DNA of 60,000 bases from Liolophura sinensis (lineage: Eukaryota; Mollusca; Polyplacophora; Chitonida; Chitonidae). Positions 19,688 through 34,600 of the stretch are shown piece after piece. The DNA lies in contig NC_088303.1 of assembly GCF_032854445.1 (NCBI RefSeq), positions 8,627,501 to 8,687,500 on the forward strand. Direction: 5' to 3'. How positions within the stretch are numbered: the first letter of the stretch is position 1; every line of letters starts with the position of its first letter. Under the pieces are notes generated by a model. It ran no database searches. It saw nothing but the letters and a program-made list of their open reading frames with translations, and had not been told where the DNA came from. Made by a program: the position numbers and the translations under genes.

Positions 19688-22600
19688 GTAAGTCAGGTGT
19701 GAATTTGGGTCATGAATTATGAAATCACAAAGGTGTATGTTTAAATCGTGTTTCACTCAACAGTGCAAATAACAAAGTTTTAATGTATTCTAATCAACAT
19801 CTGCTGTACATGTTGGGTTATGTTATGAAACCTACATGAATGCATCTTGTTCCCTTCCATTTAACCCAGATTATTCCAAACCAGTGCATTTACCATTGAA
19901 CAATTCATAATGGTTGATATGGTTTAGTCACCTGAAAATTGCTTAATATGTAATTTAATATGTAATATTGGTCATTACCTGTACTTATGAACCTTATTTG
20001 ACTTTGAACTTTAGATTGTATGAGCCATTGTGTACACACGGTTGGTGAAAGGTGAACTTCGGAACTGTATGAACATCACATGGTTTGAGACACATGCCCT
20101 TGTGACATTAATATAAGCCCATATGTGCGAAAGATTTCATTAGGCACGCTGTTAAAAGGTGTTCATGGTTTCTTTACATAAAGTTTTCACAATAACAGTT
20201 TGTAAAAGAGTTTAATACCTAACAAATGGCTTTTTAAAACATCAAATCCACTCCAAGAGTTAAGTTGCAATAAATATTTTATGCCAGCTGAACAGAATAA
20301 ATTTCATTTGTTTTCTTCGTACATTTGGAACCACTGTACACATTCTTTAGAATTATACTTCAGAGCCATCTTGATCGTCACAAACAATTCCCTGCTCTGC
20401 ACTTTGACGTACATTTAATGATCTGTTCAATGAAGAAATTCTGTTATGTACATGTATGTGCCTTTGGTACATATGATTTTATATGTGGTTGAAACCTTCT
20501 CGTTAGAATCAATAATGGCATTGGGTAAACCTGAAGGAGTTACACATCATTTTATCAGTTTATATTCTCTTGATTATTTGATTGGTGTTATACACCATAC
20601 TAAATAATAATTCACTTACACAGTGTGGGAGGAAACCGGGCAGATCCCAGGGAAGCCCACGACTATCTGCAGGCTGCCATCAGACCTTACAACCTACAAC
20701 CTGTACCGAAGAGGAAGAGCATGCATGAGCTGCATTACATATGAACGCAGAAATGTCATTTAGTCATTTATGTGCATGCATAATTTTATCAAATATTATG
20801 CTCTTATTAATTTTCTTGTATATGGCATTCTGTAAAGCCGACACTGGATGTTATGATTAGGACCAGATGAGTTTTTTAGATATGGTGCACCTATTATATT
20901 ATGTTTACTTTAAGTTGATAAAATGTCCACCTGAGAAACAGAGATTTGAATCCTGTATTTGATTTTTGTTCTACTGTGGTATTTATATCTTATCCCTCCA
21001 AAGAGAAAGTGCTGTTTAATAGTGTAACAGTATACTTAACAGTCAGATGTCTATATGGCAGACTGATGATGAGATGTGTACTCCAGCAGTCTGCCATGTG
21101 TCCACCTCAAGGGTCAGTATTTAAATTTATCAGCTAAAGATCTGGGGTGCGAGATAACAGTGGCTATTTCTGTACAATCTGTAAAATATCAATAAAAGTA
21201 TAAAAAAAAATCTGTGGTGGGCCTACGCCTACAGAATTTTGACGTAAGCTGTACTGTATAAACACAGCCAGGGTTACAGATTTCAGTTGTTCAGATCATG
21301 TATTGACATTGCACATTTGTCAGTTATGGATTTTTGTCATTTGTTTTAACAGAAGCCATGAAATTCCCTGGTAATTTAGGAATTCAGAGCCTCTTTAAGA
21401 TCAAAAAATGAGTTTGTGCAAGCCTTTGCAGGCATTAATATTGCTGATATCTGTAAAGAGGTTGAAAATGAGAAGGAAATTAAATTGAAAGAAATCAAGA
21501 TAAGGCTTTTTTTTTTTGAGAGTTGAGAGCACCATTCTATTTTACTCTTATGTAAAACTATTGCTGATTTTCTTTTATCTAAACATTATTTTCTAAACAT
21601 TTCTGAAACAAATGCAGTTTTAAATGTTATCAGATATTTATGTACAGTTTCATCATATTTAGCTGTTTCAATCAGAATACAATTTAAATGATAATGGTTG
21701 TAATATGTGGTCCATTTTAATGGATCTAATCACACACACATTTCTCTACAGTCTGCTTTTTGAAGTGATTTTATACACGAGTCCTTATTTTATGTGTTAG
21801 ATTATATGCATTAAAGTGTGAGTAAATTTAAGGACAGTACAGCTGCTAGTTGCTGTATATAGTTCACCATGTTCCTGCAAGGTATAAATATCCTATGACT
21901 AACTGTAGACATGGTCATCTTGAGATTTGTACAACTAGGTCAGAGCGGCGAGATACATGTACAGCCTATGTGTATGTCAGTCACCTACAGACAGCCTCTG
22001 TGCATCTACGTCAGTTTGAAGTATCAATGTCTAACATAACATGTGTAAACTTCAAAGACTATAGGCACACACAGATAGCTGTCGATAGTGTCTTGTTTAT
22101 TTATATTCTGTAATTTGATTTATCTGGATGGATATGTGACTTATTGTTAGGTGAGTTGTTAGGGGACTTGTATCCAAAGGTTTTACTGCTAGAAAAATTA
22201 CACCATGGCATACATCCACTTGCACTGTAACTGTCTCCTCGAAAGTATGTGAACTGTTGCTTCAATTTCTTCAGTGAAATTGCACTTCAAGGCTTTGAAT
22301 TACAAAGCTGTGATTGTTATCTTTGTTGTTTAAGTGCAGATCTATCAGTTTGCAGTGAGATGTAAAATCTCAAACGGACTGGCACTTCAAAGGAGGCTCT
22401 CTCAGTGGACATGATTACAGATTAGCATATTTTTATCTGCCAGCCCAGTGTGGAGTGTCCAGCTACCCAACCCATCAAATACAATACAAGTAGGGGTAAG
22501 GTGTTGATAAAACCAGGGAATAGAAAGAGCTGGGTTGGGTACACATCACAAGTGGGTGACAAACTGCACTCCCCCCATAACATCTTAGGCCTGTCACTAC

Positions 22601-25600
22601 AACTTTACCCTGTGGTCTTTCACTTCATACACAGAACACCCCAATTTTACAATCAAGGGGCAGTTGGCCATCCCTGTGTCAACTCTTTTCATTATTATCT
22701 CTTCCAGAGCAGACTAATTCTTTGCAGCAGAAGCTCCATTGTTGACAGAAAATTCTCTAGATTTAATTAAACATTCTCATTTGACCAACACAATCTCTCT
22801 GAAGACTTCTAGTTTTCCGTATTAATGATTGCTACCATTTGTCACCACTGATTGTCTCTGGATCTTTAATTCACCACAAACCTCATGCACTGAGCCAATT
22901 ACCATGGTGTCTTTGACAGATTACAGAAAACATCGGGACATTCAATAAAAATGCCTGATGGAAAGCATGTTTCATCTGGTGATCATCAGTTCAGCTCATT
23001 GAATGACATATGAAGGGTGTGATGTTCACCAGTTAACAGGAATGTGAAGATATATATACTGAATTGTGACCATACAATGTCAAGGTGTTCAGGTTATGTA
23101 GTCAAAATTCACTGACTTACAGTCTGTGCAAAGTATTAAAGCAAAAAGTTTGTGGACAGCCCAGGTGGGTCTCTTAATTAAACAGCCCTCGACATAAGAG
23201 GAGATCGAACCGACCGATCACGTGTCGATCACCTCATTCGAAAAAAGGGGGACCGAAACGTCGGTTACCATAAAAGCCACAGGGGACCGATAAATAATTT
23301 CGGCAGATTAGGAGTGAACGTGTACGTAGTGTCTGCCGCTGCCGAAAATTCAACCGCTCAGTCAAAGGGGAGCTTGTCGCAGTGCGGCGCAAAGGGAAAT
23401 GCATGCATGCGCTATGAGCCGTGGGTCAGGACGCAAAAGACATTTGGTCATCACAAAAATAAAACAGTTAATTGGGTCACTGTCCAAGCGCGGCGCACAG
23501 TAGTCATAAGTCTGCTTTAGACAGATCGCATAACAAGTTAGGAATACGAAACTTTCAATTTTGAGTGGTTAAATTTCACCGTGGCAGTCCCCGCCTGTAA
23601 CTGATTGACTGGAAGTGTGGGCGAGTCCAAAAGCATGCTAGCGTAGGGGGTTTTCGACTCGAACTAATGTCATTATTATTTAATGCTTGGTTCCGCTGAT
23701 TTTCTGTGGTAGCAGCAATCGGGACACGTCATGTTTTGTAGAAATAGTGAATTGAGAATATTCAAGCAACATTTACAAGTTGTATCATTACTTTTCGAAA
23801 GACATTTCTTTACGCAACTTCAAAACTTACCCACCCCGTGTGACCCTCTCGCAGCAGTCAGCTTTGCGCGGGAACGTGCTGGAGACATTATGCCTTCCAG
23901 AGCAGGATTTGTATTATTTCATTACCTGCTTGGAGTACTGGGTACGTTTATTTCTAATACAAATACAACAATAATGTGATCAGTAGTGACAATGATAAAT
24001 TCTTCATTTTTTACACGATCAGTACGTCAAACACCATAGACATTGCTCCAATCAATTCGCCAGTTAAACCCACCACTCGGACTTCGCTGCGATTGCCAGT
24101 GGGTTTCATGGACGGCGTACCAGCGACTGCAGCGAGACTGGGACTAGTTACTTCTGAAAACAGACGGGAAGCCCTCTAACAAAATTAAATAATGCAGAGC
24201 ATACATATATATCATTGTGTACATGAACTTCACGGCATACCTGTATATTACAAGGAACAATTTTGGTTCTCGAAACCTACGTAATCGATACAGGGGATCG
24301 ATCGGTTACCAAAGAATTTGGGGGAGATCAAATGTCCGATCACCTGAACGTTAGGTCGGGGGATCGATTTCTCGATCACCATAATTATCCTTATGTCGAG
24401 GGCTGATTAAATTCATGCTTCCAGATAACTCCCCTATATTATCTGCTAATAATTGCCAGGCTCTTACTGTTTGACTGGACAACATGCTATGTGCCAGTTG
24501 ACATGTGAAATCGCATTCAGATTCACTCTGGTCACAAGTGAGTGACCAGAGGCATGGGCGGACACGCCACTTTGCTGATTGAACAATGAGTTTGCACCTC
24601 CAGTGACCACCAGTCTGTCCACAAGGCTGGGCACAAGACTTCACCATTTAGATCTCAGTGTGCACAGTAGGGCCACTTCACAATTTGAAGCTGTAGATCA
24701 CAATCTGTTGGGCAAATTGTTGAACACTAAATAAAACTTTTGCGCATGTATACATACATGTACGTATGCCGAGATGTATCCATACACTGCACATAACCTG
24801 ACCACTATCATAGAAGTAAGTAAGTTTAAACATGACATTAAACACCAATCAGACAAAAAGATAAATATTAATGTACTTTAACTACATTGAATGTGAGTGG
24901 TAGGAATGCTATAATATATAATTTAAGTCATTGTACATTCAGGTGCCTTGAAAAAATGAATCTGTCATGGAATATTTCTATATATATGGTACTGATAGGC
25001 ATATCCTTGTTATTTAGGGTTTGTTTTTGTTTTGGAGATTTTTTTCCTTCATTTAAAAAATGTTTTGCTAACAGCCAAATTTTTGATTTCAACAGTTGCT
25101 CAGCTTTATTATAGTCTATTTTGAAAACCATGAAGGGCCTTATACCATTTGGTTCATAAGAATAAAGACTCCAAGTCTTTTTAATAAACCAAGGACCAGT
25201 TGTTTATGTTTTGTATCTACTTCCAGTACCCTGTCCATGTGGGGTGCCACTATCCTTACAATAGTCATCAATCTTGTGCTTCTGGGCTGACATGCCCCAG
25301 TGATACACAAATCTGTTACAAACACTGAGTCTAATTGTTGGGAGAGGCTCAATGTTATTTTTAATCATCTGGCAAATACCCTTATTGTATACAGTTAAGA
25401 TAAGGCTATGGTTAGGCTAGGATCAGCTAGCAGACCTATTTAGAGTATAGTCTATGAAGGCTATCAGGAGAAAGGCTATTACTGGGTCTAGGCTGAGGGG
25501 TCATCTGTGGGACTTGACCAAGTACTGCCCCTTAACTGTCCCTCTCCTCAGTTGTGTTTGTTCTCTATGTCAGATGACTGCCTTCTGGAGTGTATCTTCC

Positions 25601-28600
25601 TGAGCCAGCTTGACCCCTGATCAGTGAGATTCCCCATCAACAGAGTCCAGATTGCCTCCTTCCTGAGATTGGCAAACACCATTCAGATTCTCCCAGGAAC
25701 CTGTCGGTGCATTCTGATCTCCCCTGTATCTCACCTCATCATCACTCTCGTATCCCCTTAATTGTACTGATCTACTGGCTCCCATGTCTCATCTCTGTGA
25801 TCAGCATAATTTCAGTCAGAAACACGGAGATCACACTAGCAAACACTACATAGGTATATTAAAACAATACTATGCTAACAAGAAAGCATTTATTGATGAC
25901 ATCTAAAATCTACATACACCTGTACTTCGAAACTGGCCTTATTACATTTTTGATTACTGAAAGATGAACTTGATGATATACTTGTAATTTAATTTAGTGA
26001 CCAATCATTTTCCACAGCAATTACTAGGTACTGAAATAGGCTGTTACACTGTACAGGTTCATACCAGTTACTGTTTAATATTTAATATGCATGCATGCAG
26101 AGTAAACAAGGCTGTCCTGTAAAAATAACCAAAGGGCATGTGTACTGCGGGTTTTTCTACAAACATTGCTCATGAAAACATTAAACAAGTTAATCGTGAA
26201 ATGTGTTTATTAACTTGATTTTTTTTTTATCATATTGAAACAAATATCAGTTGTGTAAGGTGTAGTGTTGGCAGCTTGCCAACACATGCATCTATGTAAC
26301 ATTACAATTGTGTCTGCATTGACAAAGAGGTGATGGACAGTAACTGCTATGTGTATGTACATGTATGTGTAGCGTTAATGTTTGAAGACCATTTTCTTTT
26401 TTTTTTGTACCTAACAAACATGAATTAGTGCATGAGTTTTATATGTTATTTATGATAACTGTACCGCTGTGTCAGTTCTTATTCCATAGACTCAGAATTA
26501 ACGAATTAGTTTGCACATTGAACACCAACTATATATTGATGATGGTTTTACCCTTGAAGAACATATATACACTTCGGGTACATTTATATGCACATTAGAT
26601 TTACATGTACTTTCTGCATCTCTAGCTGTTATTTCCCTGGTGTAAAATACTACAGATGCACATGTATATTGTGTTCATATTAAACCCCAAAAGACGGGAC
26701 CATGGTCCAGTTGCATTGTGTATGCCAAGTGAAGTGAAAAGAATACAGGTACTGCAATAGCGTGCACATAAATGTCTTCTGTTTTTTTTTTTTAAGGAAA
26801 ACTATAAAAGCATACATGTAGAAATTGTGTTTTAAGCCACTGGGATATAGAACAAGCAATTCATGCATTTTATACCTGCATGTAGCAGTCAGTTGTACAG
26901 AGTTAGCAGCATGTAGATTGTGGGTTACTTCTGGCCTTAAGTATATAGGGTTAACACAGTAAGGCTGATAGCCTGGGTTATGACTCAGGCTGACAGGCAT
27001 ACCTGACAAATTAGTGAAGGCTGTCCAAACTCAAACCAGTCTACAAGATTACTAGCATGACTGGGATAGTGAGGGAAACTAGGGGCCACTAGGCCAGGAG
27101 AACATAACAGTGGAGGACCAATACATACAGTTCACTGTACATGCACATATTGAGCAGAGGGATTCCATTGGGGCTTGTGCCCATGGACCCTCCAATTAGA
27201 TGAATGAAACATAAAGATGTAGGTACGGAATAGTGCTGACTCAGGGAATTGCAACAGGGTGCATTTACATCCCAACACCTTGGAGTGTATTAAAAATAGT
27301 TGAAACTTGCATCCAGTTTGGTTAGAAATGTTACAAGCAAGGTTTGGCCTGGGCATGCCCTGATCACTGTGTAAACAGAGAGCCTCTGCGGGCATTGAAG
27401 GCTTAGATGTGGTGTGTATCACTATCAGGAACACTCTTCTTAGTGAAGCTTCAGGGATCTGTTATTGTATCCCCTACACACCATGCACAGTACATTGACA
27501 CCAGCGGGCTTACAAATTACCAATCAATAGACATGTGCTGATTTCAGTCTTCTACAGAAGACATGTACATATATACTGGTGGCAGATAGTAATTTTAACC
27601 CAACTGAGATTGTGTTAGGCATTTTTTCTTTAACAAGATCACATTCCATCAGCATATTATTTCTAGAGCAGAGCAAATATTCACTGCAGTCATGTAAAAC
27701 ATACATGTACTGTCGATTGTACATGAGCTTTGCACTGGTAAGTAAGAAAAAATGGCACAAGAAAAGGCTCAGTCACAACAGACAGAAATCTCCTTATACA
27801 TGTAGACCTGTGCATGCATGCATATGTAACTCAATCATGTGATAGTTCTGTCTCTGGAGATGTGTGTTTCTGGATCATTTTCATAAGCCCATTTTTGCTG
27901 GAGTTAAGAGTTGCAGTAAACTACTGAGACAGACCACAAACATGGTGTCATCTAATTTTAGTCTAGTGCCTGCTTTGATAGGTTTAGTGGTGTTAGCCTG
28001 TGGCTAATTCTATCTGCCGGCAGAAAAATGATCTCTGTGCCCTGAAAATATGACCTGTCTTTTACATGTCTAGCTGTGCAGATTAGCTTCTTTTTTAACT
28101 CTTGTGCTCAGCTTGAGAGGAGCAGCGAATTTCTGGATCCATATTTGGCTTTCACTTGTAATGAGAACATAGGTGTATCGTTATGCCTTTGGAAGTCCCG
28201 TTAGCCTTTAGCTTAAATGGGACATAGGTTCCTTATTGTTTCATGGAAATCATGTGAATGCACACATTTTTTGTAGATTTTTCTTAGGCTCAAAGACACT
28301 AGTACTTAATTGCTTATAACCTATTACTCCCCAAAAATGAATGGAAGTCCATTGATAAAAACTAAAAAAAAAAAAAAAAATGAAAGATATCTGGCCAGGA
28401 AACCCATAGATTACAAAGGTGATTTTGTCATATTTCTTTATACATGTGTGTGGGTAAAATGGAAAAGAAAGTTCCTGAACACATTACATGGTAAATAAAG
28501 TAACATGGTGCTGCCAAAACACTACCTTTTTAGAGGCAAATAATGATCATAAATATATTATTTTTGGTCCTGAAATTTATATTTTCCCAGTAGGATATCA

Positions 28601-31600
28601 GTTTAGTCCTGCCCTCCAAACAAACCACAGAACAACTTTTTAAGATCAATATAACACTCAGATTGAGGCAAAATCTGCAACGTACGTGTAGTCATGAGAG
28701 AAACTTTAGGCCATATGACCTTAGTGGAGAGTATATATGTGTATGTAAGAGACTTGACAAATAACTTGCTATCTTTTCTACTGTTCGTGTCCGTCAGCAG
28801 TGTTACATGTGTTTGTGTCATGGTTGATATACTGCAGTTCTGGGCTATGTCTGTGAAGGGCAAGGATTACCAGGGAACCCCTGTGATAAGATACGCCTTC
28901 CTGCATGTATGCGACAAGGGGTGGCTGATTAACAATGTCAGCCATTTATACCCCACTTTAGGCCATATTCTTTTATGACTTGCAATGATTATGAAATGTG
29001 CACTTTCAAACTGTCTGCGGGATTGACACAGTTGGATGCATTTTTGTCAAAAATATCTCCACTCAAGTTGAATCTCAAAGCCGTGGGCAATTTCAGTGGT
29101 GTGAATTTTTTCAGGGAAAATTTAGGCTATTTTCAAGCCATTATCTTCACTCATTCAATTGTTGTCTGCCATGGCCTCTTTTCTGCCCTCAGGGCAAATT
29201 TGCCAGCAGAACCGTGTGAAGGTTTTAAACTTAGAAATGGAAATTTTGAGTTTAATGTTTAATGTTCCAGTTCATTGAAATAACAAGAAAATGTTCTGCC
29301 AGTTTGAATGTATGCATGAGAAGCAGTAGATATCCAGTAGAGCATGGGTGTTCAAGCTTGAGAGTATAACTCCAGATTATGGCGCCATTACTTGTGATTC
29401 CTGTATGCCACACGGTCCTCATACATATAATGATATAATTCCAGAATGTGATCATCAGGGATGAAACTTTACTAATGGTAATCATTTTAATCTGATTGAT
29501 ATGGTTGGTCAGTGAATTGCACTGCTGTCACCTCTATGATTATGGTGGAGATGGCCAAACTTCTAGCTGTGTGATAGGCAAGGGAAATGACCAGTGGCCA
29601 GCACATTCATTACTCATGCCAGATTGCATGTGGCTTGAGGATTAAATACTGACTGTTGTAAATCAGTTCACATGGACACAGCTCCCAATCTGACAGTGCT
29701 TTGTTTGCCTGTCTGAGTCAGGTCTGGATTGACCAGCCTCCCCCTTTCTCTCAATTCATTGTTCACAAGGGCTTTACAGCCCAGTTAAGGAAAATTTCTC
29801 TTGAGGCTAGAAACCATTTTCGGAGATAAGAGAAAGCCTTCTGCAATTCGAGCCTCTCCTACATGTCGTTTAGTTAAGATAAATGGGATCCTGCATGCCT
29901 TCTCTTTTGTCTAATTGCTATAAAGAATCAACACCAGCCAGCTTGAATGGTGATTTGGAAACCTGTCTTGGTGTTTCTATGTACACAATTTAGTCAAGGA
30001 AAAATGATCTTTGAAATGGATTGTAATATTTGAGTGTATGTAAATTATGTATTGGCTTGAAATATAATCAATAACTATTGACAGAAAAAATGAAAATGTA
30101 TCATGAAAAAAAAGCTGAATATTATATACTTTGTCATAGATTATAAACCAACGAAGTGTTTGAAATGTAAGGCTAGGTTGTGAGGTACTTGTACATGTAG
30201 TTTGCATGAAGCACATTTATCAGTACCAAGATGTATAGAAATGTATGTCCCAAACATATACATCTACAAATAAAAATTGAACTTTTGAAAGAAAAGAGGA
30301 ATGTTGCCACATCTATTTATAGCTCGAAAGTTGATGACCTACGTCCTTAATGATTAGTTTAGGAGATAAAATTCATGTTAATATCTCTTGGTAGAGGCTT
30401 AAGTTTCTAGCCTGAATAAGGGAAATGACTTGTTTGCTGACTTCACCCACTACATGTAAGTGACAGGAAGAAGGAACATAGGCTATAGTAAGCTGTTGTT
30501 AAGACTAGCTTAGCAGTGGGATGGTCACAGTCTGTGAAGAGTATTACACAGCTGACTGTTATATAGTGCATATCTTAGTAGAGCCCCCTGGCAAAGTCAG
30601 ATAGGAGTTGGAATCTACAGAGTTCATGTCAGGATCAGTCCTCTCCTGGAGTTGCTTACATTGTCTGGATTGTGTCAGACCCATGTCTGGGGTTTTTACA
30701 CTGTCAAAAGGCCTGTGGTGTAAGCTACCAGATTCTCTGAGCCATACAGTATAGGTGTTGTCCTGAACTACCACTGCTGTGATATAGACTGAAGCTTCCC
30801 CAGACTGGGGTGCATTCTGTTGAAGCCTTCTCAGGACACAGGCCATAAAACTGATGTAGTGTGCAACTTGATGCCGGCCTGTCTCCAGACATTAACCAGG
30901 AAAAGCTTTCACTCTGTTCATCTGAGTGCCTGAACCAGTGTCTGTGATAGAGGGTGGAGGGGCAAGAGATATCAAACTGGCCTAGTCTACATCTGATACT
31001 GGTTTAAATCAGCTTTTCTTGGACAGCTACTGTGCCCCAGCTTTTCACACAGGCAAATGCTTTACAGCTTCACCATCAGTGGAACACGCTAACCTACTTC
31101 ACATCACTGTGACTGTGCCTTGAAAGTTTGTGAATGGAATTTGAGTTTACCTGATGTGATCCTACCTCTACCATTTATCAGAATGTGCCTTTCAACATTT
31201 AAGAATGGTGATTGCAGATTCTGTGCATAGTTTAAGGCTACTGCCCCTGGACACCTATTTGTTCTAGTGTGTGATATAATGGGTTGTACACTGGATCAAT
31301 CTATGGACTGGTACATAAAGATGGATAGAAGATTTGACAATAAACAGGATGAGAAATCAAAAGAGCAGGTATGATGTTAAGGTAGATATGCGGCGTTGCC
31401 AGTTAATGCTTATCCAGAGATGTGGAGTGTCTTGGAGTACATGTACATTTGATCTGCAGTCATATGTGTGTTTGTGTACAACTGTAGCCAAATTGCATGT
31501 ATGTACATGTTGTAGAGTTTGAATAAGATACTAGGTATTTGGAGAATAAATGACAACATTAATTAGGAACCAAGAATATTTCCTTAATAATTTCGGCACA

Positions 31601-34600
31601 ACTTACAGACAGAAATTTAACATTTAGAGTGCATGGACGTTTCAGTTTGTGTAAAGGAAGCAATGAATCTCATTATGGGCTATAACATTGCTTATACTTA
31701 CATGATAAAACATGTATGTACTGTATGTACAAGCTCAAGGGCCTCGTTAAGGACTTAGTGTGATGTAAAAATAGTTCTCAGCACTTCAGTATCCGTATGG
31801 AGAGGACTGTATGTACATTTGTGCGGTTAAGCATGTGCAGTGCCTTTCCCACAAAACCATTGAGCAGTTGGTAAGTTGTTTGTCTACTGTATATAGTACA
31901 CAAGAAGCTGGTACAGGAAAACACATGAATCACACGAGGATATAAGGCTGGACTAGTAGTCTCTATTTCATTGACTATTATCATCATATGACTGAAAAAT
32001 TGTTATTGTGAGCACTCACTCACTCCATTGACTATTGTGAAGAGTTCACAATTAAAGGCTGAAACTTTTACTCTATCACTTCCTTGAGGGAGAACCACAA
32101 GTACAGCTGGAGCCAGCAAAAGTCCTGTTTGTAGTAACTCTAAGTGTCATTAGCTGCCTGATAATTGTGAGAGAAAGAAGCTTACCGATATTGGGTTGTT
32201 TCATGATCTTTAGTGATTTTAAAAAGGTGATGGTAATCATTATTGAGCATGGTCTAAAAATTACATCTACATGCCTTGTAATCAGTTTTTTCATATCTCA
32301 GCATTCATATACGTTGATTTTAGACTCTGGGCATTTGGTGGTAAAATTTAGTTGAAAAGGGGTCAAAAAAAAGGGGGTCTTTGTTTTTTCTGGTAGAAAT
32401 ACTCAAATTTTTGGCTAAAAACTGAATCAAATTAGAAAATACATGTGTAGAGATGAGCTGTCGACTTCAATCGCCAAAGGCTGTATCTGTGACAAAAGTG
32501 GTGATGCAGGTATTGGCTGTAATTAAATTAAATTTAGGCTTTAAATATGTTCAGACTATGGTCATATGGTTTATGGGATATAAAACAAAGTGAGAATCCA
32601 TTCCTATGTAGTCTGATGAAATCTTCAGTATGCCAGAAAAGTGTATACAACTTTTCCAATGAAAGTCGCTTTGATACCCGCTTTCCCATTGGCTGTGTGT
32701 CTCATGTGGACCTATGAGTGAGCTTCTAACAAATTCGAACTGTATATAACAACGCAATGTTCGTTTGACGACTATGTAATATTAGCGCCTGTTGACCAGC
32801 TACAGAAGACAATTAAAACAGAAAACATTTATACATTTTACGTTGAATTGTTCAAATGGTGACTGGTCACTTTGCCAGTGGATTAAAAGTAGGCCTACAT
32901 GTACTCGCTCGCCAGCCAAAGGTCAGTGACACCTCTTAGAATACTTTGAATACTGCTCACAGTAGGTACGAATGTCATCTTCCTACATATTGATAATCCA
33001 TCCCCTGTTGTTTTAATCTCTGATACACATTATGAGGATTAGCAACACCTGCAGGAAAAAAAAAAAGAGGATTATAGCCACTCTTGATGTACTTGAGTAA
33101 TTTTGGCCATGTTTTAACTCAGAAAATGTAGTAAAAGTAAGAAAAGTAAAAATATATCTGAAATTACTGGTTGCTAAAATGCAATTTAACTCAATACCAG
33201 GTTGCAGTCAGTGTTTAAAATGTAAATAAACTCAATCTGGATCAGAAAAGGCTCAATTTTGAGTTTCCTGTTGTGAAAATTTGGACTTCAGTGAACTCCT
33301 GCACTGAAGATAATAAAGAAATTCACGAGATGTGAGGGGCCTCCGTGGCTCAGTTGGTTAGCGCACTAGCGCAGCGTAATGACCCAGGAGTCTCTTACCA
33401 ATGCGGTCGCTGTGACTTCATGCTGGCTTTGCCCGGTTTCCTCCCACCATAATGAAATATTCTTGAGTACGACGTAAAACACCAATCAAATAAATAAATT
33501 CACAAGATGTACATAACAGCAACTTTATGTTACACAATGTGATTTATTTATTTATTTGATTGGTGTTTTACGTCGTACTCAAGAATATTTCACTTATACG
33601 ACGGCGACCAGCATTATGGTGGGTGGAAACCGGGCAGAGCCCGGGGGAAACCCACGACCATCCGCAGGTTGCTGGCAGACCTTTTCACGTACGACCGGAG
33701 AGGAAGCCAGCATGAGCTGGACTTGAACTCACAGCGACCGCATTGGTGAGAGACTCCTGGGTCATTGCGCTGCACTAGCGCGCTAACCAACTGAGCCACG
33801 GAGGCCCCTACACAATGTGAGAATTGCCACAAGAAGCCATGTTAAACTGTTGTAAACCATTATAGTGTGTACTGTGTCTTGAATCATTCATTCGTTCTAA
33901 TAGGGATGGGCCAATTTCAACATGTATTAACCGTAAGTGACCTACTTACATGTACATGTACATTGAACAGCTGCAGACAGGTCTATTCATTGACTTGTCA
34001 CCAAACACAAGACAGCTGTTATTCAATATAGCACACTGCATGTGGCATAATGATTTTGTAACAATTGGGGGTTTACAATGAAGCAAACTGTTGCTGTTTT
34101 CAAATTCATACCACTGTATGCAAAGAATGCTTTTTAATGAAGCCTGTCGCAGTTGAAAAGTCCTGTTACACCTAGTTTCCATGATAATGACACTACTACA
34201 ATCCAATATGTATGTATACATGTGTTTAGAATAGATTTAGACATGAACACATCTGAATGTGCCTCTCATACTTCACGTACGTACCTGTATTGTAAACCAT
34301 GGTTGGAGACCAGTATAAATGTGGACATAAGCTCCAGAATGTGACAGTTTCCCTACCACATATGTCATGGAAGGCTTAAAAATATGCAGACTTGCATTCT
34401 GGGCTAAAATTCTAGTGCTGAGAAGAACCTGTTTGACAGTGGCCCAGAGCAGAATGAGGTGAATAATACAATGTAATCCACAGCTGGGGGATATCCTGAA
34501 ATCTCCCTCCAGCACCACATGGTGACACTGTGGGGTGGAGCATGGTCAATACTAGGCTGAAAATGAGCCACTGTGTAATAAGGATAAACTAGGGATTGGT

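Noticed and set aside
23314-24179. Short open frames inside the TIR element as a transposase
   Set aside because: The longest is 82 codons, and none shows a catalytic motif or a recognisable DNA-binding domain.
28310-29262. Several short plus-strand open frames in BCAR1 intron 1
   Set aside because: Composition is intronic, with no domains and no phase-0 splice borders; part overlaps a dispersed repeat.
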